Assembly (NCBI RefSeq): GCF_014841615.1
Contig: NZ_JACYUG010000004.1
Location: forward strand, 242,647-306,646
DNA length: 64,000 nt
Direction of reading: 5' to 3'
Origin: Sphingomonas sp. CFBP 8760
Lineage (GTDB): Bacteria; Pseudomonadota; Alphaproteobacteria; Sphingomonadales; Sphingomonadaceae
Below the pieces are notes generated by a model that worked only from the letters and a program-made list of their open reading frames with translations, did not search any database and was not told where the DNA came from. The first letter of the stretch is position 1, and each line of letters starts with the position of its first letter. Made by a program: the position numbers and the translations under genes. Shown one piece after another: positions 36,311 to 45,711 of this stretch.

Positions 36311-37329
36311 GGATCGCCCTGGTCAGCGACGCCTGGCAACCGCAGGTCAACGGCGTGGTCCGCACCTTGACCACCACCGTCGCCGAACTGTGCCAACTGG
36401 GGCATGAGGTCGAGACGATCACGCCGGACGGGTTCCGGACGGTTGCCTGCCCCAGCTATCCCGAAATCCGGCTGGCGCTGGGCAGTGGTCGGGAGGTCGG
36501 GCGGCGGCTGGCGGGCTTCGCGCCCGATGCGATCCATATCGCGACCGAGGGTCCGCTGGGCTGGGCGGCGCGGCGCTGGTGCATGCGCGCCGGCCTGCCC
36601 TTCACCACGTCGTTCCATACGCGGTTCCCCGACTATCTAGCGGTACGGACGGGGCTGCCGGCGGGCATCTTCTGGGCGACGCTGCGCCGATTCCATGCGG
36701 CGGCGGACCGGGTGTTCGTCGCGACGCCGACGCTGGCCACCGAACTGCACGGCCGGGGGCTGACCCGGCTGCACCGCTGGGGGCGCGGCGTCGACCGTGC
36801 GCTGTTCCGGCCGGATGGCCCGCGCCTGATCGAGGCGCAGGATCTGCCCGGCCCGGTAATGCTGCATGTCGGGCGGGTGGCACCGGAAAAGAATATCGAG
36901 GCGTTCCTCACCGCCGACCTGCCGGGCAGCAAGCTGGTGGTGGGCGAGGGACCGGCGCTGGCGGGCCTGCGCGACCGTTATCCGGCGGCCCGGTTCATGG
37001 GGGCATTGCACGGCGAACGGCTGGCGGCGGCGTATCGCACCGCCGACGTGCTGGTGTTCCCGAGCCTGACCGATACGTTCGGGCTGGTGATGGCGGAGGC
37101 GGTGGCCAGTGGTACGCCGGTCGCCGCCTTTCCCGTGCCCGGCCCGCTCGACGTGATCGAACCGGGGGCCGGGGTGCTGGACCATGATCTGGTCACGGCG
37201 GTGCGTGGCGCGCTGGCGCTGGACCGGGACGGGGTGGCGGCATCGGGGCGGCGGTTCGACTGGAGCCGTTGCACCGCTGAATTCCTGGGCGGCCTGACAC
37301 GGATCGCGCGGACGCCGGTGCCGGCCTGA
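36307..37329 (+). CDS. GT4-family glycosyltransferase
   Basis: 340 residues, GT-B fold, probably membrane-peripheral. The N-terminal domain starts MRIALVSDAWQPQVNGVVRT and contains FTTSFHTRFPDYLA; the C-terminal nucleotide-sugar half has MLHVGRVAPEKNIEAFL, ADVLVFPSLTDTFGLVMAEA (the E(x7)E region) and TPVAAFPVPGPLDVI. This is the branch related to SqdX and mannosyl/glucuronosyl lipid transferases. Translationally coupled to the phosphoesterase, so a joint role in an envelope glycolipid is likely; sphingomonads use glycosphingolipids in place of LPS. Sugar donor and acceptor are not known. Confidence 0.88.
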   Translation: MRIALVSDAWQPQVNGVVRTLTTTVAELCQLGHEVETITPDGFRTVACPSYPEIRLALGSGREVGRRLAGFAPDAIHIATEGPLGWAARRWCMRAGLPFTTSFHTRFPDYLAVRTGLPAGIFWATLRRFHAAADRVFVATPTLATELHGRGLTRLHRWGRGVDRALFRPDGPRLIEAQDLPGPVMLHVGRVAPEKNIEAFLTADLPGSKLVVGEGPALAGLRDRYPAARFMGALHGERLAAAYRTADVLVFPSLTDTFGLVMAEAVASGTPVAAFPVPGPLDVIEPGAGVLDHDLVTAVRGALALDRDGVAASGRRFDWSRCTAEFLGGLTRIARTPVPA

Positions 37330-37416
37330 TTGCCTCAGGCCGGACCGATAGTCGCTGCACGACGCACCTGCCGGGTCGGCTTGGAGCCGGATGGCATCGG
37401 GTTGAACCGGATGTTC

Positions 37417-37490
37417 GTCGTTGCGAGCGGAGCGAAGCAATCCAGGGCGTCCTGGTCCGGCGCTGGATTGCTTCGCTACGCTCGCAATGA
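37417..37490. repeat. Dispersed palindromic repeat element
   Basis: The left arm at 37417-37444 (begins TCGTTGCGAGCGGAGCGAAG) and the right arm at 37462-37490 are near-exact inverted copies (about 26 of 28). The arms contain GCTTCGCTACGCTCGCAA, a sequence that recurs at 47912-47929. This is a REP-like element of the kind scattered between sphingomonad genes. It lies 87 bases after the glycosyltransferase stop and could form a long RNA hairpin. Confidence 0.75.
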
Positions 37491-37935
37491 CGGATCGGGT
37501 TAGACCAATATCATCCCGCTCTAGTGGGGCCGGGAAGCGGAGTGTTTCCACGTCCATGTACCTGACCTTCTGACAGTCTTAATGGCTGGCAGCATGGGGC
37601 GACACGGTAGTAGCCCCGACACAATGAACGCAGCGGACGGGCTTGTGCGGCACACATATGGTCTGAGCCGTGAGGATGTCCGGCCGCAGGAGCGGCCAAA
37701 ATGAGCTATGATTTTTAGCGCGCTAGACGGCGGCGACAGCATTACGAACTTAAACCTGCGCTTTGTCTCACTGCAATGGTCGGGTAAAACATCACGTTTA
37801 TTAACCCAGAAATGCTCGTTGAGCAGCGCTCGCCATAGTCGCGAAGCCGGAACGCAAAAAACAGTAACCCTTATGGACTCATGCATCAGCGGGTCGACGT
37901 AGCAAATTTGATATGGTTAATGGTGCCTGCATCAG

Positions 37936-38029
37936 GGTTCATTGACCCCGCATGTGTGGGGATAGGCCCCCTTATGGCCTGATGCATGTTTAAGCAGGGG
38001 CGGTTCCCCCGCATCTGCGGGGACGATCT
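37936..38029. CRISPR. Probable degenerate type I-E CRISPR relic, two repeats
   Basis: Two hairpin cores, CCCCGCATGTGTGGGGA (37946-37962) and CCCCGCATCTGCGGGGA (38007-38023), match at 15 of 17 bases and start exactly 61 bases apart, the repeat-plus-spacer period of type I-E (29 + 32). Each is preceded by GGTTC, as in type I-E repeats written in this orientation (CGGTTC...CCCCGC...GCGGGGA). The first copy has a few extra bases (TGA) after GGTTCAT. Reading through the second copy gives RFPRICGD, the typical false peptide of such repeats. No cas gene is present and no third repeat is recognisable at the next 61-base steps. Confidence 0.5.
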
Positions 38030-38077
38030 CGCTGCCAGTTGCCAAATTACTTTTCAGGCAACCGACGGCAGAACGAA

Positions 38078-38111
38078 ATCAGGGCCGCCGACGGCAATCG
38101 GCAGCCCTGAT
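38078..38111. repeat. Inverted repeat, terminator-like
   Basis: ATCAGGGCCGCCGA pairs with TCGGCAGCCCTGAT (13 of 14) around a 6-base loop. There is no T-run on either side. It lies between the CRISPR relic and the small gene at 38219 and may be the end of a lost transcript. Confidence 0.5.
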
Positions 38112-38218
38112 GTAAGGCAGGCATCCCACCTCGTGCTCTTAGCAAGCGCACGTGATTTAGTGGGTCGTTTTTTCCAAGTCAAACCCGGCGATGCCTACGG
38201 GGTTGGCGACGAAAGGGC

Positions 38219-38404
38219 ATGACAATGACAACCGCAACCCGCAAGCCGATCGGCACCACCGCACGGACCGGTGAAACCTGCCCTGAATCGGGCGTTTGGC
38301 AGGCGCAATCGACGCCTTCCACGACTGCCCCGATCGCAAAGGGAAACCGAATGCCGCCTTATGGCGGTGCGGCTGTGACGTGGAAGCTGATCCGCTACGC
38401 GTAA
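38219..38404 (+). CDS. Small conserved-looking protein with a Cys-Pro motif
   Basis: 61 residues, no signal peptide. The composition is protein-like and unlike the decayed DNA around it: GTTARTGETCPESGVWQA, then TTAPIAKGNRMPPYGGAAVT and WKLIRYA. The pattern (Gly-rich start, CPxSGxW, PIAKGNRMPP, final Trp) looks like a small conserved bacterial family, but I cannot name it with confidence. GAAAGGG precedes two in-frame ATGs (38219 and 38225); the second has the better spacing. It stands alone between the CRISPR relic and thiC. Confidence 0.6.
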   Translation: MTMTTATRKPIGTTARTGETCPESGVWQAQSTPSTTAPIAKGNRMPPYGGAAVTWKLIRYA

Positions 38405-38456
38405 CAGATACTGGAATATGGGATCAGCCGGGGAGATATATCCCCCCGGCTGATCG

Positions 38457-40457
<2,001 letters not shown>

Positions 40458-40488
40458 TCATAGGTGGGTGCGGTGACACACACAAACG

Positions 40489-40522
40489 AAAAGGGGCCGC
40501 GCCGTGTGGCGCGACCCCTTTA
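40489..40522 (-). terminator. Rho-independent terminator
   Basis: On the minus strand AAGGGGTCGCGCC pairs with GGCGCGGCCCCTT around ACAC and runs into TTTCG. It closes the ferritin-like gene pair before the riboswitch. Confidence 0.82.
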
Positions 40523-40562
40523 CCGGCCCGCGGAGGGGGGGCAAGCGGACCGGATCGGTGGA

Positions 40563-41615
40563 TCAGGTGTTGGCGACGGTGGTGCGCACCGCACCGTTGA
40601 CGCCGGCCGGGAAGAAGCCGCCGCTGCTCGTCCCCGCCGCGCCGTTCAGGTACACGATATTGAGCACCTGGCTGGGCGAGCGGACGAAGGCGATGCCGTT
40701 GGCGTCGGTCGGCACCAGATTGGCGGACGTGACGCCAGCCGCATTGGTGAGGGTGAGGCCCTGATCGCGCGACCCGCGCTGATCGAGCAGCCCCGAGTTG
40801 ATGGTGCCGTCCAGCGTGTCGCGCGCTGCCGAAATCTGTCCTGCCGCCGTGATGAGCGACTGGGTGCTGACCCCCCGCGCATACAGGACGGTGCGGACGA
40901 GGCCGGCATGATAGGCCTCCGCCGCGTGGATACCCGCCGCCGCCTCGATGAAGGCCGGCGTGCTGAGCAACTGGACGCCGCCCATATAGGCGGTGACCCC
41001 GACATCCTCGAACAGGTACGCGCCCAGCAGGAAGTTGTTCTCGTTCAGGTACGGATCGAAGGTAGCGGTGTTGCCGACGACGTTGGAGGCACGGGCGGCG
41101 GCCGTGAACGAGCCGGTAGCGTCGCCCGAAATGTTGATCGTGGGCTGCGCGGCGGCGGCGGCGCCGAGCTGACGGCGCAGGAAGGTGACGTGCGCGATCT
41201 CGTCATAGGCGATCTCGCGGGCATATTGCGCGATCACCTGGTCCTGGAACTGCACCGGACGGGGACGACCGGCCTCGGTGGACGGCAATTGCACGCTGCC
41301 CTGCGTGCCGATGCCGGCGGTCAGCGCGGCGTTGATCGGCGTGCCGAACGCGGCGTAGCTGTAGAAATTGGCTTCGAGATATTCGAGCTGCAATGCGAAA
41401 TTGAGCACGTCCGCCTCGGAGACGCCGGTGGTCGGCGCCGCGGTGGGGACAGGGGTCGGGGCATCGTCGTCGTCATCGTCGCACGCGGCCAGCAGCGACA
41501 GGCCGCCGGCAGCGATGGCCGCACCGCCCGCGGCCCGCATGAAGCGGCGTCGTTCGACGCGGCGCTTGGCATTGGCTTCTTCGATCACGTCCAGAATGAA
41601 GCGTTCTTCGGTCAT
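40563..41615 (-). CDS. Ferritin-like domain protein, exported (paralogue 1)
   Basis: 350 residues. RRRFMRAAGGAAIAAGGLSL ending in a Cys followed by a run of Asp looks like a Tat-type or lipoprotein signal. A ferritin-like (desiccation-related PCC13-62-type) four-helix domain begins at VLNFALQLEYLEANFYSYAA (Glu-Tyr-Leu-Glu ligand region), with REIAYDEIAHVTFLRR supplying the second E..H motif, DVGVTAYMGGVQLL, and HAAEAYHAGLVRTVLYARG a third. The C-terminus (NIVYLNGAAGTSSGGFFPAG) is shared with the neighbour. Whether metal is bound or catalysis occurs is unknown. Tandem with a second copy upstream, 49 bases away. Confidence 0.8.
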   Translation of the reverse strand: MTEERFILDVIEEANAKRRVERRRFMRAAGGAAIAAGGLSLLAACDDDDDDAPTPVPTAAPTTGVSEADVLNFALQLEYLEANFYSYAAFGTPINAALTAGIGTQGSVQLPSTEAGRPRPVQFQDQVIAQYAREIAYDEIAHVTFLRRQLGAAAAAQPTINISGDATGSFTAAARASNVVGNTATFDPYLNENNFLLGAYLFEDVGVTAYMGGVQLLSTPAFIEAAAGIHAAEAYHAGLVRTVLYARGVSTQSLITAAGQISAARDTLDGTINSGLLDQRGSRDQGLTLTNAAGVTSANLVPTDANGIAFVRSPSQVLNIVYLNGAAGTSSGGFFPAGVNGAVRTTVANT

Positions 41616-41664
41616 GACAGGTCCTCTCCTGAGGAAAATTTTGGATGCGAGGGCTTACGACGGA

Positions 41665-42675
41665 TCAGGACGCGGTGACGCTGGCCCGCAGCGCGCCGTT
41701 CAGACCGTTCGGGAAGAAGCCGCCCATCGTGGCCGCTGCCGCATTGAGATAGACGATGTTCAGCACCTGGCTGGGGGTGCGGCTGAACGCGAGGCCGTCC
41801 GAGTCCAGAGGTACGATGTTCGATACCGGCGCGCCGCTGACCGTGGTCGGCGAGATGCCCTGATCGAGATCGCGCGTCGCGCCGTCCAGCGAGTCGCGTG
41901 CATTCGAGATGAGATCGGCATTGATGCGAAGCGCCGGGGTGGCGACGCCGCGTGCGTAGAGCGTCGTGCGGACGATCGCGGCATGATACGCCTCGACCGC
42001 CAGGATGCCGGCGGCGGCCTGCAGGAACGTCTTGTTGGTGATGAGCGGCGATGCGCCCTTGTACGCGGTGACGCCGACATCCTCGAAGATATAGGCACCC
42101 AGCAGGAAGCTGTTGGCATCGGCATAGGGGTCGAACGGCGTCGTCGTGTTGCCGGCCGGGATCACGCCCGCGGCGCGGGCGGCGGCGGTGAACGGACCGT
42201 CGAGCCCACCCGAGATGTTGATCGTCGGCTGTGCGACGGCGGCGCTGCCCAGCGCGCCGGCGCTGCGCAGGAAGGTGACGTGCGCCAGTTCGTCGGCAGC
42301 GATTTCACGGGCATAGGCCTGCACGACGGTATCACCGCCGAAATTCACCGCACGAGCCATATTGGCGCCGGTGCCGGTGACGACCTGTCCCTGCGTACCG
42401 GTGCCGGTCAGCAGGTTGGCGGCAAGCCCCTGGCCGGTGGTGGCATATAGATAGAATTGCGCTTCGAGATATTCGAGTTGCAACGCGAAGTTCAGAATGT
42501 CGGGATCGGTGATCGTCGCGGTCTGCGCATCGGCCCGTTTGGCGAAGCCGAGCGTCGCGGCACCGCCGACGGCCAGTGCGCCCATGCCGAACGCCGCCTT
42601 GAAGAATTCGCGTCGTTCGTCCCGGCGTTCCACGCGTCGGTCGAGTGCGTCTATCAGTTGCACGCTGTCGGTCAT
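41665..42675 (-). CDS. Ferritin-like domain protein, exported (paralogue 2)
   Basis: 336 residues, clearly a paralogue of the downstream gene: RRDERREFFKAAFGMGALAV then AATLGFAKRADAQ forms a Tat-like signal, followed by ILNFALQLEYLEAQFYLYAT, REIAADELAHVTFLRSAG, DVGVTAYKGASPL and AVEAYHAAIVRTTLYARGVA. The same E/H positions are kept in both copies. ATG at 42675, with GGGGAT upstream; a longer Arg-rich reading was not used. First gene of the pair. Expected to be periplasmic. Confidence 0.8.
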   Translation of the reverse strand: MTDSVQLIDALDRRVERRDERREFFKAAFGMGALAVGGAATLGFAKRADAQTATITDPDILNFALQLEYLEAQFYLYATTGQGLAANLLTGTGTQGQVVTGTGANMARAVNFGGDTVVQAYAREIAADELAHVTFLRSAGALGSAAVAQPTINISGGLDGPFTAAARAAGVIPAGNTTTPFDPYADANSFLLGAYIFEDVGVTAYKGASPLITNKTFLQAAAGILAVEAYHAAIVRTTLYARGVATPALRINADLISNARDSLDGATRDLDQGISPTTVSGAPVSNIVPLDSDGLAFSRTPSQVLNIVYLNAAAATMGGFFPNGLNGALRASVTAS

Positions 42676-42777
42676 CTGGTGATCCCCTGAGCTGAAAAGC
42701 CGGCACCGATGGCGACGGCAGGCAATCCTCTTCCTACGCGGTGCCCGCCGATACTTCCGGCCAGACACCGGACGCAG

Positions 42778-42814
42778 AAACGCCGGCCCATCTTCTAAAG
42801 ACGCACCGGCGTTT
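42778..42814 (-). terminator. Hairpin terminator after mipA-like gene
   Basis: AAACGCCGG and CCGGCGTTT form a perfect 9-bp stem with a 19-base loop, 51 bases beyond the MipA stop, with TTTC at the 3' side of the minus-strand hairpin. Confidence 0.5.
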
Positions 42815-42864
42815 GGAATTTATTCACGATCCGTATTCAGCCGATACGGAAAGGGGAAAAGGGA

Positions 42865-43737
42865 TCAGAAGGTGTAGCCGACCCCCAGCGCGGTGGCCCA
42901 CTGGCTCTTCGATCCGGCGATGGATGTCACGGGGCTGTCCTTGAAGTCGTTCATCATCCCGCGATAGACTACGCCGCCGATCGCCTTCCACCCCTTCAGC
43001 AGGTCGCCGGTCAGCGCATAGGTGCCGATCACGCCCAGCGACCAGTTCTTCCACCCGTCGCGCGCATTGTAGACGGGCAGGCCGCTGGCGAGGCTTTGCG
43101 CACCGTCGACCGAAAAATAGGTGCGGGCATAGCCGCGCCCGGCCCGTTCCGCCGAGGCGAACAGGCCGACCGCCGCCTTGCGGCTGAGCGGGGTGAAGTA
43201 GTTCACCGTCGGCTGCCAGATCGCGCTGTCGTGCGTGTTCGTGACATCGTGGCGATAGCTGAGCGATACCGACAGCTTGTCGTAGGGGCTGGTGATGACC
43301 CCGGTCTTGCCGATGCCGACGAAGCCGCCGAGTTCGATCGCGGTGTCCAGTTCGCCGAGTGCGCGGATACGGCGGTCGTCGATGCTCTTGTTGCTGTTGC
43401 GGTTGAAGTTGACCAATCCGATCGGCCCCGCCTGCAGGTCCCAAGTCGGACCCGGATTGTCGCGGATCAGGTCGACCGAGGCACGGTTGCCGAGCAGCGT
43501 GAAGGTATAGCCCTTGATCGTCGCCAGCACGCCGGGTGCCGGCGTGAAGCGATAATCATTCGAGCCTTCATAGTCGGTGATATAGGCAGCAGCGACACCG
43601 ACCGTGATCGAGTCACCGGCCATTTGTTCCTCGATCCCGGTGGGAACCGCAGACGGAGCAGCGTCCTGGGCGAGGGCGGGGGTCGCGAAAGCGACCGCTG
43701 CCGCCGCGACGGTCAGGGGAAGAATGACGATGCGCAA
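42865..43737 (-). CDS. MipA/OmpV-family outer membrane protein
   Basis: 290 residues. Signal peptide (VAAAAVAFATPALAQ), then the family start ITVGVAAAYITDYEGSNDYR, FTPAPGVLATIKGYTF, repeated amphipathic strands (ELGGFVGIGKTGVITSPYDK, YRHDVTNTHDSAIWQPTVNY) and the terminal GVGYTF with final Phe for barrel assembly. MipA was first described as a scaffold between a lytic transglycosylase and PBP1b; other members are pore or channel proteins. It is the only gene on its transcript as far as can be seen. Confidence 0.88.
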   Translation of the reverse strand: MRIVILPLTVAAAAVAFATPALAQDAAPSAVPTGIEEQMAGDSITVGVAAAYITDYEGSNDYRFTPAPGVLATIKGYTFTLLGNRASVDLIRDNPGPTWDLQAGPIGLVNFNRNSNKSIDDRRIRALGELDTAIELGGFVGIGKTGVITSPYDKLSVSLSYRHDVTNTHDSAIWQPTVNYFTPLSRKAAVGLFASAERAGRGYARTYFSVDGAQSLASGLPVYNARDGWKNWSLGVIGTYALTGDLLKGWKAIGGVVYRGMMNDFKDSPVTSIAGSKSQWATALGVGYTF

Positions 43738-43806
43738 GACGCGAACTCCTGGAAGATTACGGCCGCGTAACGCGGGCCGGTGGTATTAGGTCCGCGGTGG
43801 ACGGGG

Positions 43807-44250
43807 TCAGAAGATGTAACGCATCTGCACCTGTTGCGCTTCGGCATCACTGTCGAGCATGAAGCGGGCGGCGGCGAAGCGCGGCGGTCCGAACCGGATC
43901 GCCGGATTGCGCGAGAAGCCGAACCCCTCGCGCGGGATGCCGGCGAAGGTGTCCAGCCGGTTGTTGCTGTTCTCGTCATGGATCACCGCCACGGCATAAC
44001 CGCCACGCGGCAATCCCGCGAACGACACCGTGCGCGTGCCGGCCGGCACCGAGCGGGTGACGGCGCGGACATCGTCGACGCAGCCGGGGAAATTGTCGGG
44101 ATCGGCGGTCAGGCAGACCCGCAGCAGCCCCTTGTCCGACCGGATCTTCGCGACCGAGACGTCAAGCCGGGCGACCGGTACCGCCCCGCCCGTCAACACC
44201 GCCGCCAGCGGCAGGAGCAGCAGCCAGCGCGCGCTTCGCCGCGCGGGCAT
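43807..44250 (-). CDS. DUF2141 exported protein
   Basis: 147 residues: signal peptide (RWLLLLPLAAVLTGGA) and a beta-sandwich DUF2141 domain with LDVSVAKIRSDKGLLRVCLT, the Cys-containing FPGCVDDVRA, FAGLPRGGYAVAVIHDENSN and NRLDTFAGIPREGFGFSRNP, the hallmark segment. Function of the family is unknown; members often sit beside carotenoid or lipid genes. The start at 44250 lies inside the 3' end of the hydroxylase gene, an 89-base same-strand overlap in another frame. Confidence 0.82.
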   Translation of the reverse strand: MPARRSARWLLLLPLAAVLTGGAVPVARLDVSVAKIRSDKGLLRVCLTADPDNFPGCVDDVRAVTRSVPAGTRTVSFAGLPRGGYAVAVIHDENSNNRLDTFAGIPREGFGFSRNPAIRFGPPRFAAARFMLDSDAEAQQVQMRYIF

Positions 44251-44971
44251 GATCGCGGGCGAAATCGCCGATGCCCCGGTCGGTGCCGCACAGGCGATCC
44301 CAGTGACGGAAGTAAAGGCCATAATTGCACCCGTAAAGTTCGTGATGACGTTGATGATGGCTGGCGGTAATCAGCCATCCACCCAATGCACCGCGCCACA
44401 TGAACCGCGGGAAAATCTCCCACCCCATGTGGTTGGTCACTCCCATAACCGTCATGATGGTTAACACCAATGCAAGGCCGGCGACGGGGATCGGAATCAC
44501 GAATACCAGTAGCGGAATTACCACAGCGCCGGTCAGCGCTTCGATCGGGTGGAACGCCATCGCCGCCCACGCCGTCGGCGGCCGGCTGGCATGGTGCAGG
44601 GCATGGGCGATGCGGAACGGTTCGGGCCGGTGCATCCAGCGATGCGTCCAGTAGAACCAGGTATCGTGGAGCAGCAGGTACAGCAGCACCGATACCGGCG
44701 CCCACCACAGGGGGCGGTCGCCGATATTCTCGTACACCTGCGTCCAGCCGTGATGTTGCCATCCCCATGCGACGATCCCGGCCGGAATGCCGTAGATCGC
44801 GGCAGAGGCGAGGCTCCAGACGATCTCGCGCCGCATCTGGGGGTCCAGCCCGGTATAGAGGCCGGGATGCCGGCGGCGGGTGGCGAACGCGAACGCGCCC
44901 GAGACGATCAGGTATCGCACGCCAACGATCGCCGTCATCGCCAGAGCGGACAGGGTGATGGCGAGAATCAT
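44162..44971 (-). CDS. Fatty acid hydroxylase-superfamily enzyme, possible carotenoid 2,2'-hydroxylase
   Basis: 269 residues, integral membrane di-iron oxygenase. All three His clusters of the sterol desaturase/fatty acid hydroxylase superfamily are present: LLHDTWFYWTHRWMH, IAHALHHASRPP and HHQRHHELYG, with NHMGWEIFPRFMWRG between. Carotenoid 2,2'-beta-hydroxylase CrtG of Brevundimonas is in this superfamily and sits in a crt cluster with crtW and crtZ, so CrtG is the best reading. A sterol-desaturase-like lipid enzyme is the alternative. The ATG overlaps the crtW stop (ATGA). About 30 C-terminal residues are low-complexity and overlap the DUF2141 start. Confidence 0.72.
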   Translation of the reverse strand: MILAITLSALAMTAIVGVRYLIVSGAFAFATRRRHPGLYTGLDPQMRREIVWSLASAAIYGIPAGIVAWGWQHHGWTQVYENIGDRPLWWAPVSVLLYLLLHDTWFYWTHRWMHRPEPFRIAHALHHASRPPTAWAAMAFHPIEALTGAVVIPLLVFVIPIPVAGLALVLTIMTVMGVTNHMGWEIFPRFMWRGALGGWLITASHHQRHHELYGCNYGLYFRHWDRLCGTDRGIGDFARDHARAAKRALAAAPAAGGGVDGRGGTGRPA

Positions 44972-45711
44972 GCCGGTTTCTCCTGCCGCTCGGCGATCGC
45001 CCGGCGCCGCGCGGGCAGGCCCCACCACGGCGTGCCGGGATGGAGGTGATGTTCGTGATGATAGCCCCCGAAATGGAAACACGTCAGCAGCGATACCAGC
45101 GGCGACGCGACGGTGCTGCGCGCGCGGTGCCGGTCGGGAAAGGGCGTGTCGCCGTCGCGGTGCGGCAGCCAGGTGCCGAACACGAACAGCTGCGCCACCG
45201 CGCCCAGCGCCGGCACCGCCCAGAAGATCACGATGTTGGCCAGCGGCGCACCCAGCACCAGCGTATAGACCAGCGCAGCCAGCGTGATGCGCACGATCTG
45301 GCCATGCGAATAATAGGTCCGGAAGAACTGCCCGAACCACGCGACCAGCCGCGGGTCGCCGCCGTGATAGTCGGGATCGAGCAGGCTGGTGCCGGCATGG
45401 CGATGATGGTCGTGATGGCGTGGCAGCAATGTCGCATAGGATAGCCCGGCATAGAGCGCGAGGCAGAAGGCACCCACCGCCCGGTTCAGCCGTGGCCGGC
45501 CGGGGGCGAGCGCGCCGTGCATCGCATCGTGCGCGACGATGAACAGCCCGGTGCTGAGCCACGTCTGCACGCCGATCATCACGATCGCGACCGGCAGCGT
45601 CGCGAGACTCCACTGCCAGAAGAAGATGCCGGTGACATGGATCGCCAGCCATGCGGCGACGATCGCACCCGCCAGCGTCAGGCCGATCCGGGTCTGGCGG
45701 GCGGCGTTCAC
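44968..45711 (-). CDS. crtW: Beta-carotene ketolase
   Basis: 247-residue membrane di-iron enzyme that adds the 4/4' keto groups to beta-ionone rings, giving canthaxanthin or, with CrtZ, astaxanthin. The His motifs are FIVAHDAMHGALAPGR, LLPRHHDHHRHAGTS and CFHFGGYHHEHHLHP. The start is a GTG in a GTGA overlap with the crtZ stop, and its own stop overlaps the next ATG, so the three crt genes are tightly coupled. No crtB, crtI, crtY or crtE is visible in the window; they must lie elsewhere. Confidence 0.93.
   Translation of the reverse strand: MNAARQTRIGLTLAGAIVAAWLAIHVTGIFFWQWSLATLPVAIVMIGVQTWLSTGLFIVAHDAMHGALAPGRPRLNRAVGAFCLALYAGLSYATLLPRHHDHHRHAGTSLLDPDYHGGDPRLVAWFGQFFRTYYSHGQIVRITLAALVYTLVLGAPLANIVIFWAVPALGAVAQLFVFGTWLPHRDGDTPFPDRHRARSTVASPLVSLLTCFHFGGYHHEHHLHPGTPWWGLPARRRAIAERQEKPA

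Larger units (their letters stand above)
37491..38218. other. Decayed lower-GC region without a supported gene
   Basis: About 730 bases with clearly lower GC and different base use from both flanks. Open frames here (for example 37521-37886 minus and 37708-37902 plus) show no recognisable protein pattern. It contains a pair of imperfect 19-base direct repeats (CCCTTATGGACTCATGCAT at 37868 and CCCTTATGGCCTGATGCAT at 37969), the probable CRISPR relic at 37936-38029 and a hairpin at 38078-38111. It looks like the scar of acquired DNA. Confidence 0.6.

Noticed and set aside
37521-37886. A minus-strand 121-codon frame in the low-GC scar
   Set aside because: Composition is irregular, there is no ribosome site, and no family pattern can be seen.
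38078-38111. The hairpin as an integron attC site
   Set aside because: It lacks the R and L box core sites and has no integrase or cassette nearby; a plain terminator-like repeat is simpler.
37986-38222. An open frame with RFPRICGD near its start
   Set aside because: This peptide is the usual false translation of a type I-E CRISPR repeat; the rest has no protein-like features. It was used as support for the CRISPR relic instead.
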